DNA of 12,886 bases from an uncultured Erysipelotrichaceae bacterium (GCA_902796465.1 CADBPK010000300.1:1-12886); one strand, 5' to 3'. Counted from the stretch's first letter, positions 1-6,441 are shown. Notes: generated by a model from the letters alone, not told the origin. Translations and numbers: made by a program.

Positions 1-1
1 A

Positions 2-262
2 AAAGAAGTATATCCTTCGCTGGAGGAAAAAGCAGCCAATCTTCTTTATTTCATGATCAAGGATCATCCATTCACGGATGGTTGCAAGCGGATCGGCGCA
101 TCTCTGTTTCTGGAATTCATGAACAGGAATCATATTCTTATGAAAGGCGGTCATAAACGGATCAGTGACAGTGCTCTTGTCGCGATCACACTGATGATTG
201 CGGAATCCCGGCCGGAAGAAAAAGAAGTCATGACAACACTGGTCATGAACTTCCTTGTCTGA
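2..262 (+). CDS. Fic/DOC-domain protein (RhuM-like), C-terminal part only
   Basis: The reading frame is already open at base 2 and 86 codons are visible before TGA; the start lies left of the window. The visible part contains HPFTDGCKR, the Fic motif region (family pattern HxFx[DE]GN[GK]R), preceded by a helix EEKAANLLYFMIKD and followed by a helical tail ending KEVMTTLVMNFLV. This layout resembles the C-terminus of RhuM/Fic-type proteins. Fic domains transfer AMP or other nucleotide/phosphate groups to target proteins, and many act as toxins. The motif Asn is replaced by Cys (codon TGC), which is unusual and may alter activity. No antitoxin gene is visible downstream; the next gene is a convergent TetR regulator. 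The family call is fairly sure. The N-terminal architecture and the activity are unknown. Confidence 0.8.
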   Translation, partial: KEVYPSLEEKAANLLYFMIKDHPFTDGCKRIGASLFLEFMNRNHILMKGGHKRISDSALVAITLMIAESRPEEKEVMTTLVMNFLV

Positions 263-292
263 AATGCAATGATGTATCGGAATGATTAGCAG

Positions 293-850
293 CTATTCCG
301 CCATTCCGGTACTGATGCTGTCACACATCGTATAGATCAACTGTGCCACTTCTTTCTCAGGCAGATCAAAATCCTGTTCGATCCATGTCAGAAGTACATG
401 GAAGGAACCGTACATCAGAAAACTCAGTACGTACTTTTCCTGCTTCCGGGAACCGTATTCCGGAAGATTGGGACGCAGCTGCTTCAATACGTTCTGCATG
501 TAGGAAAGCATCATTTTTTCATGTTCCCCTCCGCTGCAGAAAAGCACCTTGAACAGATCGCTGTTCGTCCGCACGTATTTCAGAAATGCTTCAATAAAAT
601 CGATCGTTGCGGCATCCCGGCTGACATCCTTCATATAATCCATCGTTCTGCTTACCAGTTCTGCCTCGATCTCCGAAAGCACAGCTTTCTGATCCGTGTA
701 ATGTTTATAGAACGTTGTGCGGTTGATATCCGCCCGTATGCACAGTTCCTTGATCGTAATCGCTGAGAAGGGTTTTTCCTGCATCAGTTCGATCATCGCT
801 GTCCGTATCAGCTTCTTCGTCATACGTACTCTCCGGCTTTCCGTTTCCAT
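293..850 (-). CDS. TetR/AcrR-family transcriptional regulator
   Basis: A 185-residue protein with the usual TetR layout. A DNA-binding helix-turn-helix lies near residues 8-55, with the typical ITIKELCIRADINRTTFYKH run followed by YTDQKAVL. A helical ligand-binding/dimerisation domain follows, resembling the TetR_C type found in DhaS-like regulators. The length is normal. The start is supported by AAGGAGA eight bases upstream of the ATG on the minus strand. It is divergent from the two SDR genes at 1016-3559, and the shared intergenic region holds two perfect 15-bp palindromes. It therefore probably represses that operon, and perhaps itself, until a small-molecule ligand binds. The ligand is unknown. 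I could not find a convincing promoter for this gene. The family assignment is strong; its target is an inference from position. Confidence 0.93.
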   Translation of the reverse strand: METESRRVRMTKKLIRTAMIELMQEKPFSAITIKELCIRADINRTTFYKHYTDQKAVLSEIEAELVSRTMDYMKDVSRDAATIDFIEAFLKYVRTNSDLFKVLFCSGGEHEKMMLSYMQNVLKQLRPNLPEYGSRKQEKYVLSFLMYGSFHVLLTWIEQDFDLPEKEVAQLIYTMCDSISTGMAE

Positions 851-903
851 ATCCCTGTCTCCTTTTATTCAGAAAATAATCTTTTTTCAACACTGTTTCC
901 CGA

Positions 904-918
904 TGTGTTGACAACACA
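904..918. promoter_or_regulatory. Palindrome 1, putative TetR operator
   Basis: TGTGTTG-A-CAACACA is a perfect inverted repeat with 7-bp arms and a 1-base centre, lying between the divergent TetR and SDR genes. A further CAACAC half-site sits at 888-893, giving a CAACAC/GTGTTG pair with palindrome 1. The site contains TTGACA (908-913), but no acceptable -10 hexamer follows at 16-18 bases. I therefore read it as an operator, not a plus-strand promoter. Confidence 0.6.
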
Positions 919-940
919 ACATCAGTAAAACATCTGCTGA

Positions 941-969
941 TTGTTAAAGCAACACCGTGTTGCTATTAT
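941..969 (+). promoter_or_regulatory. Promoter of the SDR operon
   Basis: TTGTTA (941-946) and TATTAT (964-969) are separated by 17 bases, matching the sigma-A spacing. The site is about 47 bases upstream of the first SDR start codon. Palindrome 2 (949-963) fills most of the spacer, the classic position for a repressor that blocks RNA polymerase. Confidence 0.65.
949..963. promoter_or_regulatory. Palindrome 2, putative TetR operator within the SDR promoter
   Basis: GCAACAC-C-GTGTTGC is a perfect inverted repeat with 7-bp arms and a 1-base centre. Its arms carry the same GTGTTG/CAACAC half-site as palindrome 1, but in the opposite relative order. It lies exactly between the -35 and -10 elements of the SDR operon promoter. 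Confidence 0.65.
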
Positions 970-1000
970 GCTATTGAAGAAGGCTTGCTGCGTCAAGCCG

Positions 1001-1007
1001 GAAGGAG
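1001..1007 (+). promoter_or_regulatory. Ribosome binding site fixing the SDR start at 1016
   Basis: GAAGGAG lies eight bases before the ATG at 1016. The frame is open further upstream (a TTG at 941), but that longer start would overlap the promoter and operator and would put 25 residues before the Rossmann strand MKIFMIGG. The ATG at 1016 is therefore preferred. Confidence 0.85.
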
Positions 1008-1015
1008 TAAATATA

Positions 1016-2029
1016 ATGAAAATCTTTATGATCGGAGGCACCGGTCTGCTTGGTTCCGAAGCCGCAAAAGAACTGATCAGCCGAGGCCACGAAGTCTCCA
1101 GCATCGCTCTTCCGCCGCTGCCTGAAGGAGCTGTTCTGCCGCCGGAAATGAAACTGACCTTCGGCAATTATCTGGAAATGAGCGATGACGAACTGCGCGC
1201 ATGTCTGGAAGGATGTGAAGGCTTCATCTTCGCAGCCGGTGTGGATGAGCGTGTTGAAGGACCTGCACCGATTTATGACATGTACAAAAAGTACAATATC
1301 GACCCGGTCGACAGGCTGCTGCGTCTGTGTAAGGAATGCGGTGTCAGGCATACCGTGATCCTCGGTTCCTATTTCTCCTATGCTGCCAAGAAATGGCCGG
1401 AAAAGGAACTGACCAAGTGGCATCCGTATATCCGCAGCCGGATCGACCAGGAAGCTGTTGCCATGAGCCACGCCTCGGATGATCTTTCTGTGGCTGTTCT
1501 GGAACTCCCGTATATCTTCGGTACACAGCCCGGACGCAAACCGGTATGGGTATTCCTTGTCGAACAGATCATGAGCATGCCGGCAGTGACAATGTATCCG
1601 CCGGGCGGCACTGCTATGGTCACTGTCCACCAGGTCGGACAGGCGATTGCCGGTGCCATCGAACGCAATAAAGGCGGCAGATGCTATCCGATCGGCTACT
1701 ACAATATGACTTGGAAGGAAATGCTGCGGATCGTTCATAAGTATTTATGCGTTCCTGAGAAAAAGATCATTACGATCCCGAAGTGGATGTATGCCATGGG
1801 CGGAAAGAACATCATGAAGGAACAGGAAGCCAATGGTATCCAGGGCGGACTCCAGATGGTCAAATTCGCCGATATTATGTGCAGCAATCTCTTTATTTTC
1901 AAAAATGAAGGTGCCGCTGAACTCGGTGTCACGGAAGATGACATTGACGGTGCGATCGGCGATTCCATCCTCCTGTGCCGCGACATCATCGTAAACAAGA
2001 CAGATGTACTCGGCATGAAAGGAGAATAA
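1016..2029 (+). CDS. Extended SDR, NAD(P)-dependent epimerase/dehydratase family
   Basis: A 337-residue Rossmann-fold protein. The N-terminal strand and loop MKIFMIGGTGLLG carries GxxGxxG (G7, G10, G13), the dinucleotide-binding motif of extended SDRs. Later family-like elements are FAAGVDE (near residue 72), VILGSYFSY (near 114) and LELPYIFG (near 162). At the catalytic Tyr position the sequence reads YIRSR (Y138 to R142), so the usual Lys of YxxxK is Arg. It either uses a variant active site or does not do standard SDR redox chemistry. It is first in an operon with a second SDR four bases downstream, and divergent from a TetR regulator. A small-molecule oxidation, reduction or epimerisation role is likely, but the substrate is unknown. 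The family is sure; the reaction is not. Confidence 0.9.
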   Translation: MKIFMIGGTGLLGSEAAKELISRGHEVSSIALPPLPEGAVLPPEMKLTFGNYLEMSDDELRACLEGCEGFIFAAGVDERVEGPAPIYDMYKKYNIDPVDRLLRLCKECGVRHTVILGSYFSYAAKKWPEKELTKWHPYIRSRIDQEAVAMSHASDDLSVAVLELPYIFGTQPGRKPVWVFLVEQIMSMPAVTMYPPGGTAMVTVHQVGQAIAGAIERNKGGRCYPIGYYNMTWKEMLRIVHKYLCVPEKKIITIPKWMYAMGGKNIMKEQEANGIQGGLQMVKFADIMCSNLFIFKNEGAAELGVTEDDIDGAIGDSILLCRDIIVNKTDVLGMKGE

Positions 2030-2032
2030 ACG

Positions 2033-3559
2033 ATGTCACGTCCTGTTGTATTCATGACCGGTGCCGGCGGCGGTATGGGTTATGCCAGTTTTCAGAAAAT
2101 GCTTCCGGATCTTGGAAAGCTCTATGATCTGCAGATCCTTGTCCGCGACAGCGCCAAGAACCGGAAACTGTTTGAGCGCTTTATCGGTACGCCCGGTTTC
2201 AAGGTCCGTTTCGGCGACCTCCTGAACAAAGAAGATGTCTCTGCCTGTGTACAGGCAAGTGACATGTGCCTGCATATTGCGGCATTCGTTTCCCCGGCAG
2301 CGGATTATTATCCGAAAAAGGCCATGGAGAACAATTTCGGATCAACCCGGAATCTTATCGACGCGGTCCATGCCTGCGGGAAAACGGAAACCTATAAGTT
2401 CGTCTATATCGGCACTGTTGCCGAGACCGGCGACCGCATGCCGCCGATCCACTGGGGCAGAGTCGGAGATCCGATCAAGCCAAGTATGTATGATTACTAT
2501 GCTGTATCCAAGATCGCGGCCGAACGCTATGTGATCGAAAGCGGACTGAAATACTGGGTCAGCCTCCGCCAGACCGGCATCATCGGTGAAGCTATGGCAA
2601 AAATTCGTGACGCCATCCAGTTCCATAACTGTCTGGACAATGTTCTCGAATATGTATCCGACCGTGACAGCGGTACAGCCATGCGCAACCTTTGTGCTTT
2701 TGATACCGAAGGTACGCTGGATCCGAAATTCTGGGGCCACATCTACAATATCGGCGGCGGTGAACCGTGCCGCATCGATACGTATGAGATGTACAGGCGG
2801 ATGTATGGTGAGATCGGCATAAAGAATCTTGATTATGTCATAGACGCAAAATATACAGCTACCAGAAATTTCCACGGACAGTATTATCTGGATTCCGACA
2901 AACTCGAAGACTACCTGCATTTCCGCAGCGACAGTATCCAGTATTTCGTGGATGCATATCTGAAAGAACTCGGTCCGGCTGCTGAAGGCGGAAAGAAGAT
3001 CTGTGCCCTTCCGGGCGGCGAAAAAATGATGGGAGCTATCATCAAGGGAACATTCAAAGACGCACTGAATTCCGAACACGGAACCAAGCACTGGCTGGAC
3101 AACAACATGGAAGATCATATCGATGCCTACTGGGGAAGCCGCAAGGCATGGGAAGCCATTCCGGAGAAAGCCAGTGAGATGGATCATTTCACCGACTGGG
3201 ATACCGTTGTGCCTATCGACCACGGATATGACGAAACAAAACCGGAAGAAGAACTCACATACGAAGACATGAAAAAAGCCGTGGAATTCCGCGGCGGTGA
3301 ACTGCTCAGCACTTCGATGATCAAAGGAGACTGGAAAACAAAACTGACCTGCCGCTGTGCATTCGGACATACTTTCGATGCCAGCCCCCGGCTCATCCTT
3401 GAAGGCGGTCACTGGTGTCCTGAATGTGAACGCACAAGCTGGAATTACGGACAGCGTGCCAAAGTTGATCCTTTCTTTGCCCAGGTCTGGAATCCGCTTC
3501 ATGAAAGCGACGAACTCAGAGAATACCCGAAGGAAGTCACCGAACTGGATATAGACTGA
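2033..3559 (+). CDS. Extended SDR with C-terminal treble-clef zinc-ribbon domain
   Basis: A 508-residue protein, much longer than the usual 300-350 of extended SDRs. Residues 1 to about 315 are an SDR: TGAGGGMG at 9-16 (GxxGxxG), IGTVAE near 126 with T128 at the Ser/Thr position, and YAVSK at 156-160 (Tyr and Lys both present). A linker of about 100 residues follows. A C-terminal domain holds CRCAFGHTF (C440, C442, H446) and GGHWCPEC (C462, C465), resembling treble-clef zinc ribbons of the DUF4379 type. The start has AAAGGAG eight bases upstream, and the gene follows the first SDR by 3 bases, so the two are co-transcribed. Unlike its partner it keeps the complete catalytic Tyr/Lys pair. The partners may work on the same substrate or form a complex. 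The substrate is unknown and the zinc-ribbon role is open. Confidence 0.88.
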   Translation: MSRPVVFMTGAGGGMGYASFQKMLPDLGKLYDLQILVRDSAKNRKLFERFIGTPGFKVRFGDLLNKEDVSACVQASDMCLHIAAFVSPAADYYPKKAMENNFGSTRNLIDAVHACGKTETYKFVYIGTVAETGDRMPPIHWGRVGDPIKPSMYDYYAVSKIAAERYVIESGLKYWVSLRQTGIIGEAMAKIRDAIQFHNCLDNVLEYVSDRDSGTAMRNLCAFDTEGTLDPKFWGHIYNIGGGEPCRIDTYEMYRRMYGEIGIKNLDYVIDAKYTATRNFHGQYYLDSDKLEDYLHFRSDSIQYFVDAYLKELGPAAEGGKKICALPGGEKMMGAIIKGTFKDALNSEHGTKHWLDNNMEDHIDAYWGSRKAWEAIPEKASEMDHFTDWDTVVPIDHGYDETKPEEELTYEDMKKAVEFRGGELLSTSMIKGDWKTKLTCRCAFGHTFDASPRLILEGGHWCPECERTSWNYGQRAKVDPFFAQVWNPLHESDELREYPKEVTELDID

Positions 3560-3589
3560 TTCCTTCCTGTATAAAGCATACAGAAATCG

Positions 3590-3619
3590 ATCCCGTATTT
3601 ATGCAATACGGGATTTTTT
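3590..3619 (+). terminator. Intrinsic terminator of the SDR operon
   Basis: A perfect 10-bp stem ATCCCGTATT/AATACGGGAT with a 5-base loop is followed by six Ts (3614-3619). It lies 30 bases after the second SDR stop. The minus-strand gene ends just to its right, but on that strand the T-run after the stem is poor, so it mainly serves the plus strand. Confidence 0.92.
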
Positions 3620-3626
3620 GCAGTGT

Positions 3627-4340
3627 TTATACGTTACGCTGATCTGCAGCGGCGAGCATGTATTTGTCATTGCTTCGTTCTTTTCGGATCAGCCGGATCG
3701 TCCGGAAGAGGACGATCATATTGATCACGACCAGGATCAGAGGCAGGAACAGCAGGAAATCATTGATCTCACTGACAGTGTCCTTCAGTGAAAAATCATA
3801 CGCACCATGCAGGATCCACGGAACCGCAAATGAAAGTACACAATAAATCTTCTTCCCTGTATATTCCGCTTTCCCCCAGAAATAGCCCATGATCATACCG
3901 TAGACGGCATGCATCATGGTTGCTCCCCTTACCAGCATCTGCATCGCGTTGGTCATAAAGCCGTATACGATCGATTCCAGCAGTTCAAACCCGATCCCTA
4001 CGATCGTCATGAAGATCAGTGTTTCCATCCATGACCATGGATATGAACTCTTTTTCAGGTGCAGCATCATAAACATCTTGCAGGCCTCTTCTGAAAAAGC
4101 AAGGACGAAGAAATTATAAAGCCCGATATAAAGAAGGGATTCATGATCTTTGATCAGGAGCGCGAACACGATATTCAGAACCATTGATGTAAGTACGACA
4201 GGCAGCGTGCTGAAAAGGCCTCTGATCAGTGCCTTCCGGCATGTTTCTTTATACGCCGGGTCATCCTTGATCTTATTCTTCAGCCAGAAATAAAGAATAA
4301 CTGCCGGAATCAGGGAAATCAGAAATACAATTACCAGCAT
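3627..4340 (-). CDS. PrsW-family intramembrane metalloprotease
   Basis: A 237-residue polytopic membrane protein with several hydrophobic segments (about 1-20, 42-62, 68-90, 106-127, 140-156, 168-183 and 195-214). The conserved PrsW/CAAX-like motifs are in order: SEEACK (E84, E85, K88), GIGFELLES (E119, E122), HAVYGMIMGYFWG (H144) and ILHGAYD (H178). These acidic and His residues are the likely metal-binding/catalytic set within the membrane. In Bacillus, PrsW cuts an anti-sigma factor in response to envelope stress; no sigma/anti-sigma pair is visible here, so the substrate is unknown. The start is supported by GGAGGTGA eight bases upstream. It is divergent from the XpaC-like gene and next to other envelope proteins. 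No clear promoter of its own was found. Confidence 0.85.
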   Translation of the reverse strand: MLVIVFLISLIPAVILYFWLKNKIKDDPAYKETCRKALIRGLFSTLPVVLTSMVLNIVFALLIKDHESLLYIGLYNFFVLAFSEEACKMFMMLHLKKSSYPWSWMETLIFMTIVGIGFELLESIVYGFMTNAMQMLVRGATMMHAVYGMIMGYFWGKAEYTGKKIYCVLSFAVPWILHGAYDFSLKDTVSEINDFLLFLPLILVVINMIVLFRTIRLIRKERSNDKYMLAAADQRNV

Positions 4341-4403
4341 ATGATCTCACCTCCGGAAATATTTAATATTATTGTATCCCTTTTCAGTATAGGTTTCCGT
4401 TAC

Positions 4404-4432
4404 TTGTTGAACTTTTCCGTGATGTATATAAT
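4404..4432 (+). promoter_or_regulatory. Promoter of the XpaC-like operon
   Basis: TTGTTG (4404-4409), a 17-base spacer and a perfect TATAAT (4427-4432). The implied transcript start would be near 4439, about 50 bases upstream of the ATG at 4489. The longer candidate start at 4450 would leave almost no leader, which also favours 4489. Confidence 0.65.
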
Positions 4433-4476
4433 GAAACTGCGGACCAGGAATGATCCTGCTGTGTTTAAATGGATAT

Positions 4477-4480
4477 GGAG
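4477..4480 (+). promoter_or_regulatory. Ribosome binding site supporting the XpaC start at 4489
   Basis: GGAG eight bases before the ATG at 4489. The in-frame ATG at 4450 has only AGGA almost touching it, a poor spacing, so the 13 residues it would add are probably not translated. Confidence 0.6.
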
Positions 4481-4488
4481 AGATCGGA

Positions 4489-5184
4489 ATGATAAGTATG
4501 ATTCTTGCAATAATATTCGGTCTGATTCTGTGGCTCTGTGCCATGGGTGTTTTTTTGGGATGCATTGCCGGAATTGCATATCTCTTCTCATTCCTGATCA
4601 ACAGCTTAATAAAACCGGGAATCCAGGGCTGGCACGACCGTAAGGAAGCCGCGCGTTTTGAAGATGAACAGCAGATGCTGAAGGCTGTGAAAAACAAACA
4701 GTACAAGCCAAAACCGAAACCGGCATCCAAAGAACCAAGGGAAGAAAAGAGCGTTTCTCCCCTGCTCATATACAAAGCGGTGGAGAAAGCGGACGAATAT
4801 ATCAATGATGCGGAAATATCCTCTTCCCTGAAACAATGCAGTGATCTGCTGAAACAGTTCGAGAGACTGAAGACAGAAGAAGACAACAGCAAAATGAATA
4901 AAATGTATACCTTGTATCTGCCCTCCCTCCTGAAAGTCCTGAAGCAGTACGCAGACCTGGAACCGTTCGGCGAAAACGAAACAGTAACGGGAATGAAGAA
5001 TAAAATCATTTCCCTGACCGGTGTGATCAACAAAGCACTCCAGGAAAACATTGCGGAAATCAAAGAAAAAAATGAACGCATTATGAACGCGGATATGAAA
5101 GCCCTCGAAGCCCTGCTGAGAAACGATATGATCAGCAGCACTCCTCCTGCCGGAGATGAACAGCAGGACAGCAATGCCGCATAG
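4489..5184 (+). CDS. XpaC-like membrane-anchored protein (5-bromo-4-chloroindolyl phosphate hydrolysis family)
   Basis: A 231-residue protein. The first 40 residues are strongly hydrophobic, enough for one long or two short membrane segments. A Lys/Pro-rich linker (near 72-86) and a helical cytoplasmic domain follow. That domain holds the XpaC-family signatures YLPSLLKVLKQYADLE (143-158) and NADMKALEALLRND (200-213). XpaC was named for a phosphate-hydrolysis phenotype, but its molecular function is unclear. It is often found beside a TelA-type toxic-anion-resistance gene. No TelA gene is present here; the next gene, 23 bases downstream, encodes a small membrane protein, likely in the same transcript. 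The family call rests on the two motifs and layout and is fairly good. Confidence 0.75.
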   Translation: MISMILAIIFGLILWLCAMGVFLGCIAGIAYLFSFLINSLIKPGIQGWHDRKEAARFEDEQQMLKAVKNKQYKPKPKPASKEPREEKSVSPLLIYKAVEKADEYINDAEISSSLKQCSDLLKQFERLKTEEDNSKMNKMYTLYLPSLLKVLKQYADLEPFGENETVTGMKNKIISLTGVINKALQENIAEIKEKNERIMNADMKALEALLRNDMISSTPPAGDEQQDSNAA

Positions 5185-5207
5185 CATAATAAATACGGAT
5201 AAAGAAA

Positions 5208-5588
5208 ATGACAGAAGATAAAAAAACAAAAATATGGAAGGGCATAATAGCTCTGGTGGCTGTGATCATCATTGCGATGTATATTGCCCTGGTCAGAACA
5301 CTGCTTGCGCCGAAACTGATCTACGCCGCAGATGTCAGGCTGGATACCGAAAAATACCCGGTCAACGAAAACTGGTCCGTCACAAGCGACAATTCCCGCA
5401 TCAGCACGGCTGAGATCGGCGAAGACCGCAAGCACAGACCGGCTCTGAATGTCCGGTTCTATGAAACAAAACCAAATTACTTTATCCTGCGGGATCCTGA
5501 AAAAAATGAATACCGGTTCATGATCCAGTGGAATGAAGATTTTGAACTGGTCTTCAAAGACTGCAGTGAAACGGGATGTGATTACTGA
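5208..5588 (+). CDS. Small single-pass membrane protein, hypothetical
   Basis: A 126-residue protein with a charged start MTEDKKTKIWK, one membrane segment at about 12-33 (IIALVAVIIIAMYIALV within it) and a polar C-terminal domain of about 90 residues. That domain looks beta-rich and is probably extracellular, since the positive residues precede the membrane segment. Two Cys occur near the C-terminus (CSETGCDY). I do not recognise the family. The ribosome binding site is weak (an AAAGAAA-like stretch only), so translation may depend on coupling to the XpaC-like gene 23 bases upstream. The stop codon lies inside the loop of the operon terminator, so this is the last gene of the unit. It could be a partner of the XpaC-like protein, but that is inference from position. 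Confidence 0.7.
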   Translation: MTEDKKTKIWKGIIALVAVIIIAMYIALVRTLLAPKLIYAADVRLDTEKYPVNENWSVTSDNSRISTAEIGEDRKHRPALNVRFYETKPNYFILRDPEKNEYRFMIQWNEDFELVFKDCSETGCDY

Positions 5589-5602
5589 ACACATCCCTTT
5601 TT
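5573..5602 (+). terminator. Intrinsic terminator overlapping the end of the small membrane-protein gene
   Basis: An 8-bp stem GGGATGTG/CACATCCC with a 9-base loop (5581-5589) is followed by five Ts. The TGA stop (5586-5588) of the upstream gene sits inside the loop, so the 5' arm is coding sequence. Confidence 0.82.
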
Positions 5603-5653
5603 CATGTTCCGATACCGGGTTTTTCCGGAAGATGAATCATGAATTCAGATGCG

Positions 5654-5662
5654 TGATACAAT
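5654..5662 (+). promoter_or_regulatory. Extended -10 promoter of the lipoprotein gene
   Basis: TG-A-TACAAT is an extended -10 element about 55 bases upstream of the lipoprotein start. The -35 position (5634-5639, GAATCA) is poor, as extended -10 promoters often allow. The preceding terminator at 5573-5602 means a separate promoter is needed here. Confidence 0.5.
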
Positions 5663-5678
5663 ACTTTCATAGAAAGCG

Positions 5679-5698
5679 TATCCGGACGAAGCCGGATA
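5679..5698 (+). other. Leader hairpin before the lipoprotein ribosome binding site
   Basis: TATCCGG (5679-5685) and CCGGATA (5692-5698) form a 7-bp stem with a 6-base loop, ending four bases before AGGAGGT (5703-5709). It has no T-run and so is not a terminator. It may modestly affect translation or RNA stability, or be neutral. Confidence 0.4.
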
Positions 5699-5716
5699 TG
5701 ACAGGAGGTCAACGTT

Positions 5717-6382
5717 ATGTCCAAAAACAGATCTTTTCATGTATTATTGTCCATTCTTCTGACTGCTTCCCTGGCAGGATGCGGCTCATCCGCAAAACCG
5801 GAATCCGAATCCAAACCGGGGGAAACGGAAACAGCACCGGAAGAAAGCAACACAACTGAACCTGCAGAAATTTCTTCAAGAGACCAGATCTACAAAATCG
5901 GCGATACCATCACGACAGATGAATATGAATTCACCCTGGTCGATGCCGGTTTCGCAGACTATATTTCCGGCGAGGCGGATGATACGTTCCTTCTGAAAGC
6001 AGAAAATGGTCTGGACGCGGGAGAAGGCTCTAAGTTATTTTATTTTAGTGTCGAATATAAACATCTCAAACCCGGCAGGATGGTCACGGATTATCCGTTC
6101 TTCACCAATGAGGTAGCTTCAGATAATACTGCCCGGGCAGGAGGATGTGTCATGGCATATCGAAAAGCAGAATTAGGATGGCATCTGGCATATCTCACAG
6201 CGCCATTTACCTCCATTCCTTACATAGCAACGATGTTCCAGCCGGATGATATTGAATATCAGTCTGAAGAAGGAACATATCAGGCGCGCGGGGCCATATT
6301 TGTCTCGCAGGACTTTATAGATAACGGGAATGGTCACTTCACCTTCAAACTGAATCGCTATGTTTTTGAATTTGAAAACTGA
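5717..6382 (+). CDS. Secreted lipoprotein, unknown function
   Basis: A 221-residue protein with a lipoprotein signal peptide: positive residues (KNR), a hydrophobic core, then the lipobox LAGC with Cys22 as the expected lipidation site. A Ser/Glu/Pro-rich low-complexity tether (about 23-53) follows. The mature domain appears beta-rich (IGDTITTDEYEFTLVDAGFADYI near 61, later FYFSVEYKHL), resembling the immunoglobulin-like or DUF4352-type domains of many Bacillota lipoproteins. The start has a strong AGGAGGT seven bases upstream. It has its own promoter and terminator, so it is a single-gene unit that would be anchored on the outer face of the membrane. The lipoprotein call is sure; the domain family is tentative and no ligand or partner can be named. 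Confidence 0.88.
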   Translation: MSKNRSFHVLLSILLTASLAGCGSSAKPESESKPGETETAPEESNTTEPAEISSRDQIYKIGDTITTDEYEFTLVDAGFADYISGEADDTFLLKAENGLDAGEGSKLFYFSVEYKHLKPGRMVTDYPFFTNEVASDNTARAGGCVMAYRKAELGWHLAYLTAPFTSIPYIATMFQPDDIEYQSEEGTYQARGAIFVSQDFIDNGNGHFTFKLNRYVFEFEN

Positions 6383-6411
6383 TCATCATTCAAAAATACT
6401 ATATCTTTTAC

Positions 6412-6441
6412 ACCGGCCGCAGAAATACGCAGCCGGTTTTT
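6412..6441 (+). terminator. Intrinsic terminator of the lipoprotein gene
   Basis: ACCGGC (6412-6417) pairs with GCCGGT (6432-6437), extended by two more pairs after one mismatch (GC 6419-6420 with GC 6429-6430), and is followed by five Ts (6437-6441). It lies 29 bases after the stop codon. Confidence 0.8.

Noticed and set aside
278..308. CGGAATG/CATTCCG inverted repeat between the Fic-type gene and the TetR gene as a shared terminator
   Set aside because: The loop is long (17 bases), no T-run follows on either strand, and part of the repeat is within the TetR coding region.
908..936. TTGACA at 908 as a plus-strand promoter
   Set aside because: The hexamer at the right distance (931-936, CATCTG) is a poor -10, while TTGTTA-17-TATTAT at 941-969 is a better promoter. 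The TTGACA is part of palindrome 1.
941..1015. Upstream TTG start for the first SDR
   Set aside because: It would begin at the -35 element and translate through the operator. The ATG at 1016 has a strong ribosome binding site and matches the Rossmann N-terminus.
971..1738. Minus-strand reading frame of 255 codons over the first SDR
   Set aside because: It runs antisense through the SDR, overlaps its ribosome binding site, and has no motif.
2342..3502. Minus-strand reading frame of 386 codons opposite the second SDR
   Set aside because: It is a mirror of the SDR codon pattern, with no recognisable motif and no ribosome binding site that I could see, while the plus-strand protein has clear SDR and zinc-ribbon motifs.
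4347..5594. Long minus-strand reading frame of 415 codons opposite the XpaC-like operon
   Set aside because: It is antisense to two better-supported genes, has a low-complexity Phe/Ser/Arg-rich translation with no domain, and spans the promoter and terminator of the plus-strand unit.
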